Origin: Candidatus Kaiserbacteria bacterium RIFCSPLOWO2_01_FULL_54_20
GTDB taxonomy: Bacteria; Patescibacteriota; Minisyncoccia; Phycocordibacterales; UBA2100
Assembly: GCA_001783355.1 (NCBI GenBank)
Contig: MFMA01000042.1
Coordinates: forward strand, 1 to 5,993
Direction: 5' to 3'
Length of the DNA stretch: 5,993 bases
Shown: positions 5,811-5,993 of the stretch, one piece after another
Numbering within the stretch: the stretch's first letter is position 1
How the letters are laid out: each line of letters opens with the position of its first letter
Notes under the pieces: generated by a model
The model's input: the letters and a program-made list of their open reading frames with translations, nothing else
Told to the model about the DNA's origin: nothing
The model's database searches: none
Position numbers and translations under genes: made by a program

Positions 5811-5993
5811 GGCGGAATTTTACCATTTCTAGCGCAAAACCATCCCCATTTCTGGAGGACCTGTTCATTACGAGCGACGTAGAGCGAGAGCAGTGCGAAA
5901 GAGCGCTTTCGCATTGCCGAGCCGAGGAGCTCGAAACCGACAACGGTTTACTGCTGGAGAGGGCGACCTATTTGCTCGCGAGCGTATATTTTC
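5804..5993 (+). CDS. Partial hypothetical protein at right edge, divergent orientation
   Basis: A plus-strand frame from an ATG at 5804 stays open for 63 codons to the window edge. It reads as a plausible protein: after a short basic start (MPWRNFTISS) comes an acidic, helix-like stretch, FLEDLFITSDVEREQCERAL, later ELETDNGLLLERATYLLASV. About 63 percent of third codon positions from 5831 onward are G or C, and the opposite strand in the matching frame gives an Arg/Ser-rich shadow, both typical of a real gene on the plus strand. I do not recognise a family. The ATG overlaps the start of the minus-strand gene by 7 nt, which is odd; a GGAGG at 5854-5858 lies 8 nt before an in-frame ATT at 5867, a rare but possible start. 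The alternative is that this is intergenic and a minus-strand gene ends near 5950 (TAA). Confidence 0.45.
   Translation, partial: MPWRNFTISSAKPSPFLEDLFITSDVEREQCERALSHCRAEELETDNGLLLERATYLLASVYF
5817..5825 (-). promoter_or_regulatory. Possible extended -10 promoter for the minus-strand operon
   Basis: On the minus strand, TGG followed by TAAAAT (5822-5817) matches an extended -10 element (TGnTATAAT-like, one mismatch in the hexamer). No good -35 hexamer lies 16-18 nt upstream. Transcription would start about 7 nt downstream, at or next to the ATG at 5810, which would make the message leaderless. This fits the absence of a Shine-Dalgarno there. It is a short motif and could occur by chance. 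Confidence 0.4.
5891..5916. other. Strong short hairpin near right edge
   Basis: TGCGAAAG at 5894-5901 pairs perfectly with CTTTCGCA at 5906-5913 around an AGCG tetraloop. Three more pairs, one of them a G-T wobble, extend it to 5891-5916. No T-run follows on either strand. It lies inside the possible plus-strand gene; if that gene is not real, it could be the transcript end of a minus-strand gene coming from the right. Confidence 0.5.

Overview
The window looks like a piece of a small, gene-dense bacterial genome, most likely a member of the Candidate Phyla Radiation (Patescibacteria), probably Parcubacteria-like. The basis is the large membrane protein at 4368-5810, whose style and C-terminal motif I associate with CPR genomes, together with very short intergenic gaps and the mix of a compact MltG, MnmA and an ATP-cone/nuclease fusion. 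The genetic code appears standard: the MgtC-family gene ends in TGA, so a code in which TGA encodes glycine is unlikely. The taxonomic call is inference and no marker gene is present to settle it.

Almost everything is on the minus strand and reads right to left as one probable transcription unit. The order is: a 480-residue membrane protein resembling the membrane module of CPR type IV secretion-like ATPases (5810-4368); MltG, the endolytic murein transglycosylase (4363-3329); MnmA, the tRNA 2-thiouridylase (about 3293-2229); an ATP-cone/Mrr-like nuclease fusion (2218-1391); a short MgtC/SapB-family membrane protein (1374-871); and a RecB/Cas4-like PD-(D/E)XK nuclease (738 to beyond the left edge). 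Gaps in the first five genes are only 4 to about 35 nt. The last gene is set off by 132 nt of non-coding sequence that contains a stop-codon hairpin and a long inverted repeat. At the right edge a partial, unrecognised reading frame runs on the plus strand, divergent from the membrane protein.

Functionally the cluster mixes housekeeping (cell-wall glycan cutting, wobble-uridine thiolation) with envelope and DNA-processing proteins. There is no single pathway that obviously ties them together. The parts most worth following are the stand-alone secretion-ATPase-like membrane module, the pair of different PD-(D/E)XK nucleases (one with a nucleotide-sensing ATP cone), and the 115-bp inverted-repeat element whose one arm reaches the start codon of the last gene. 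I see no CRISPR array, tRNA, rRNA, transposase or insertion sequence.
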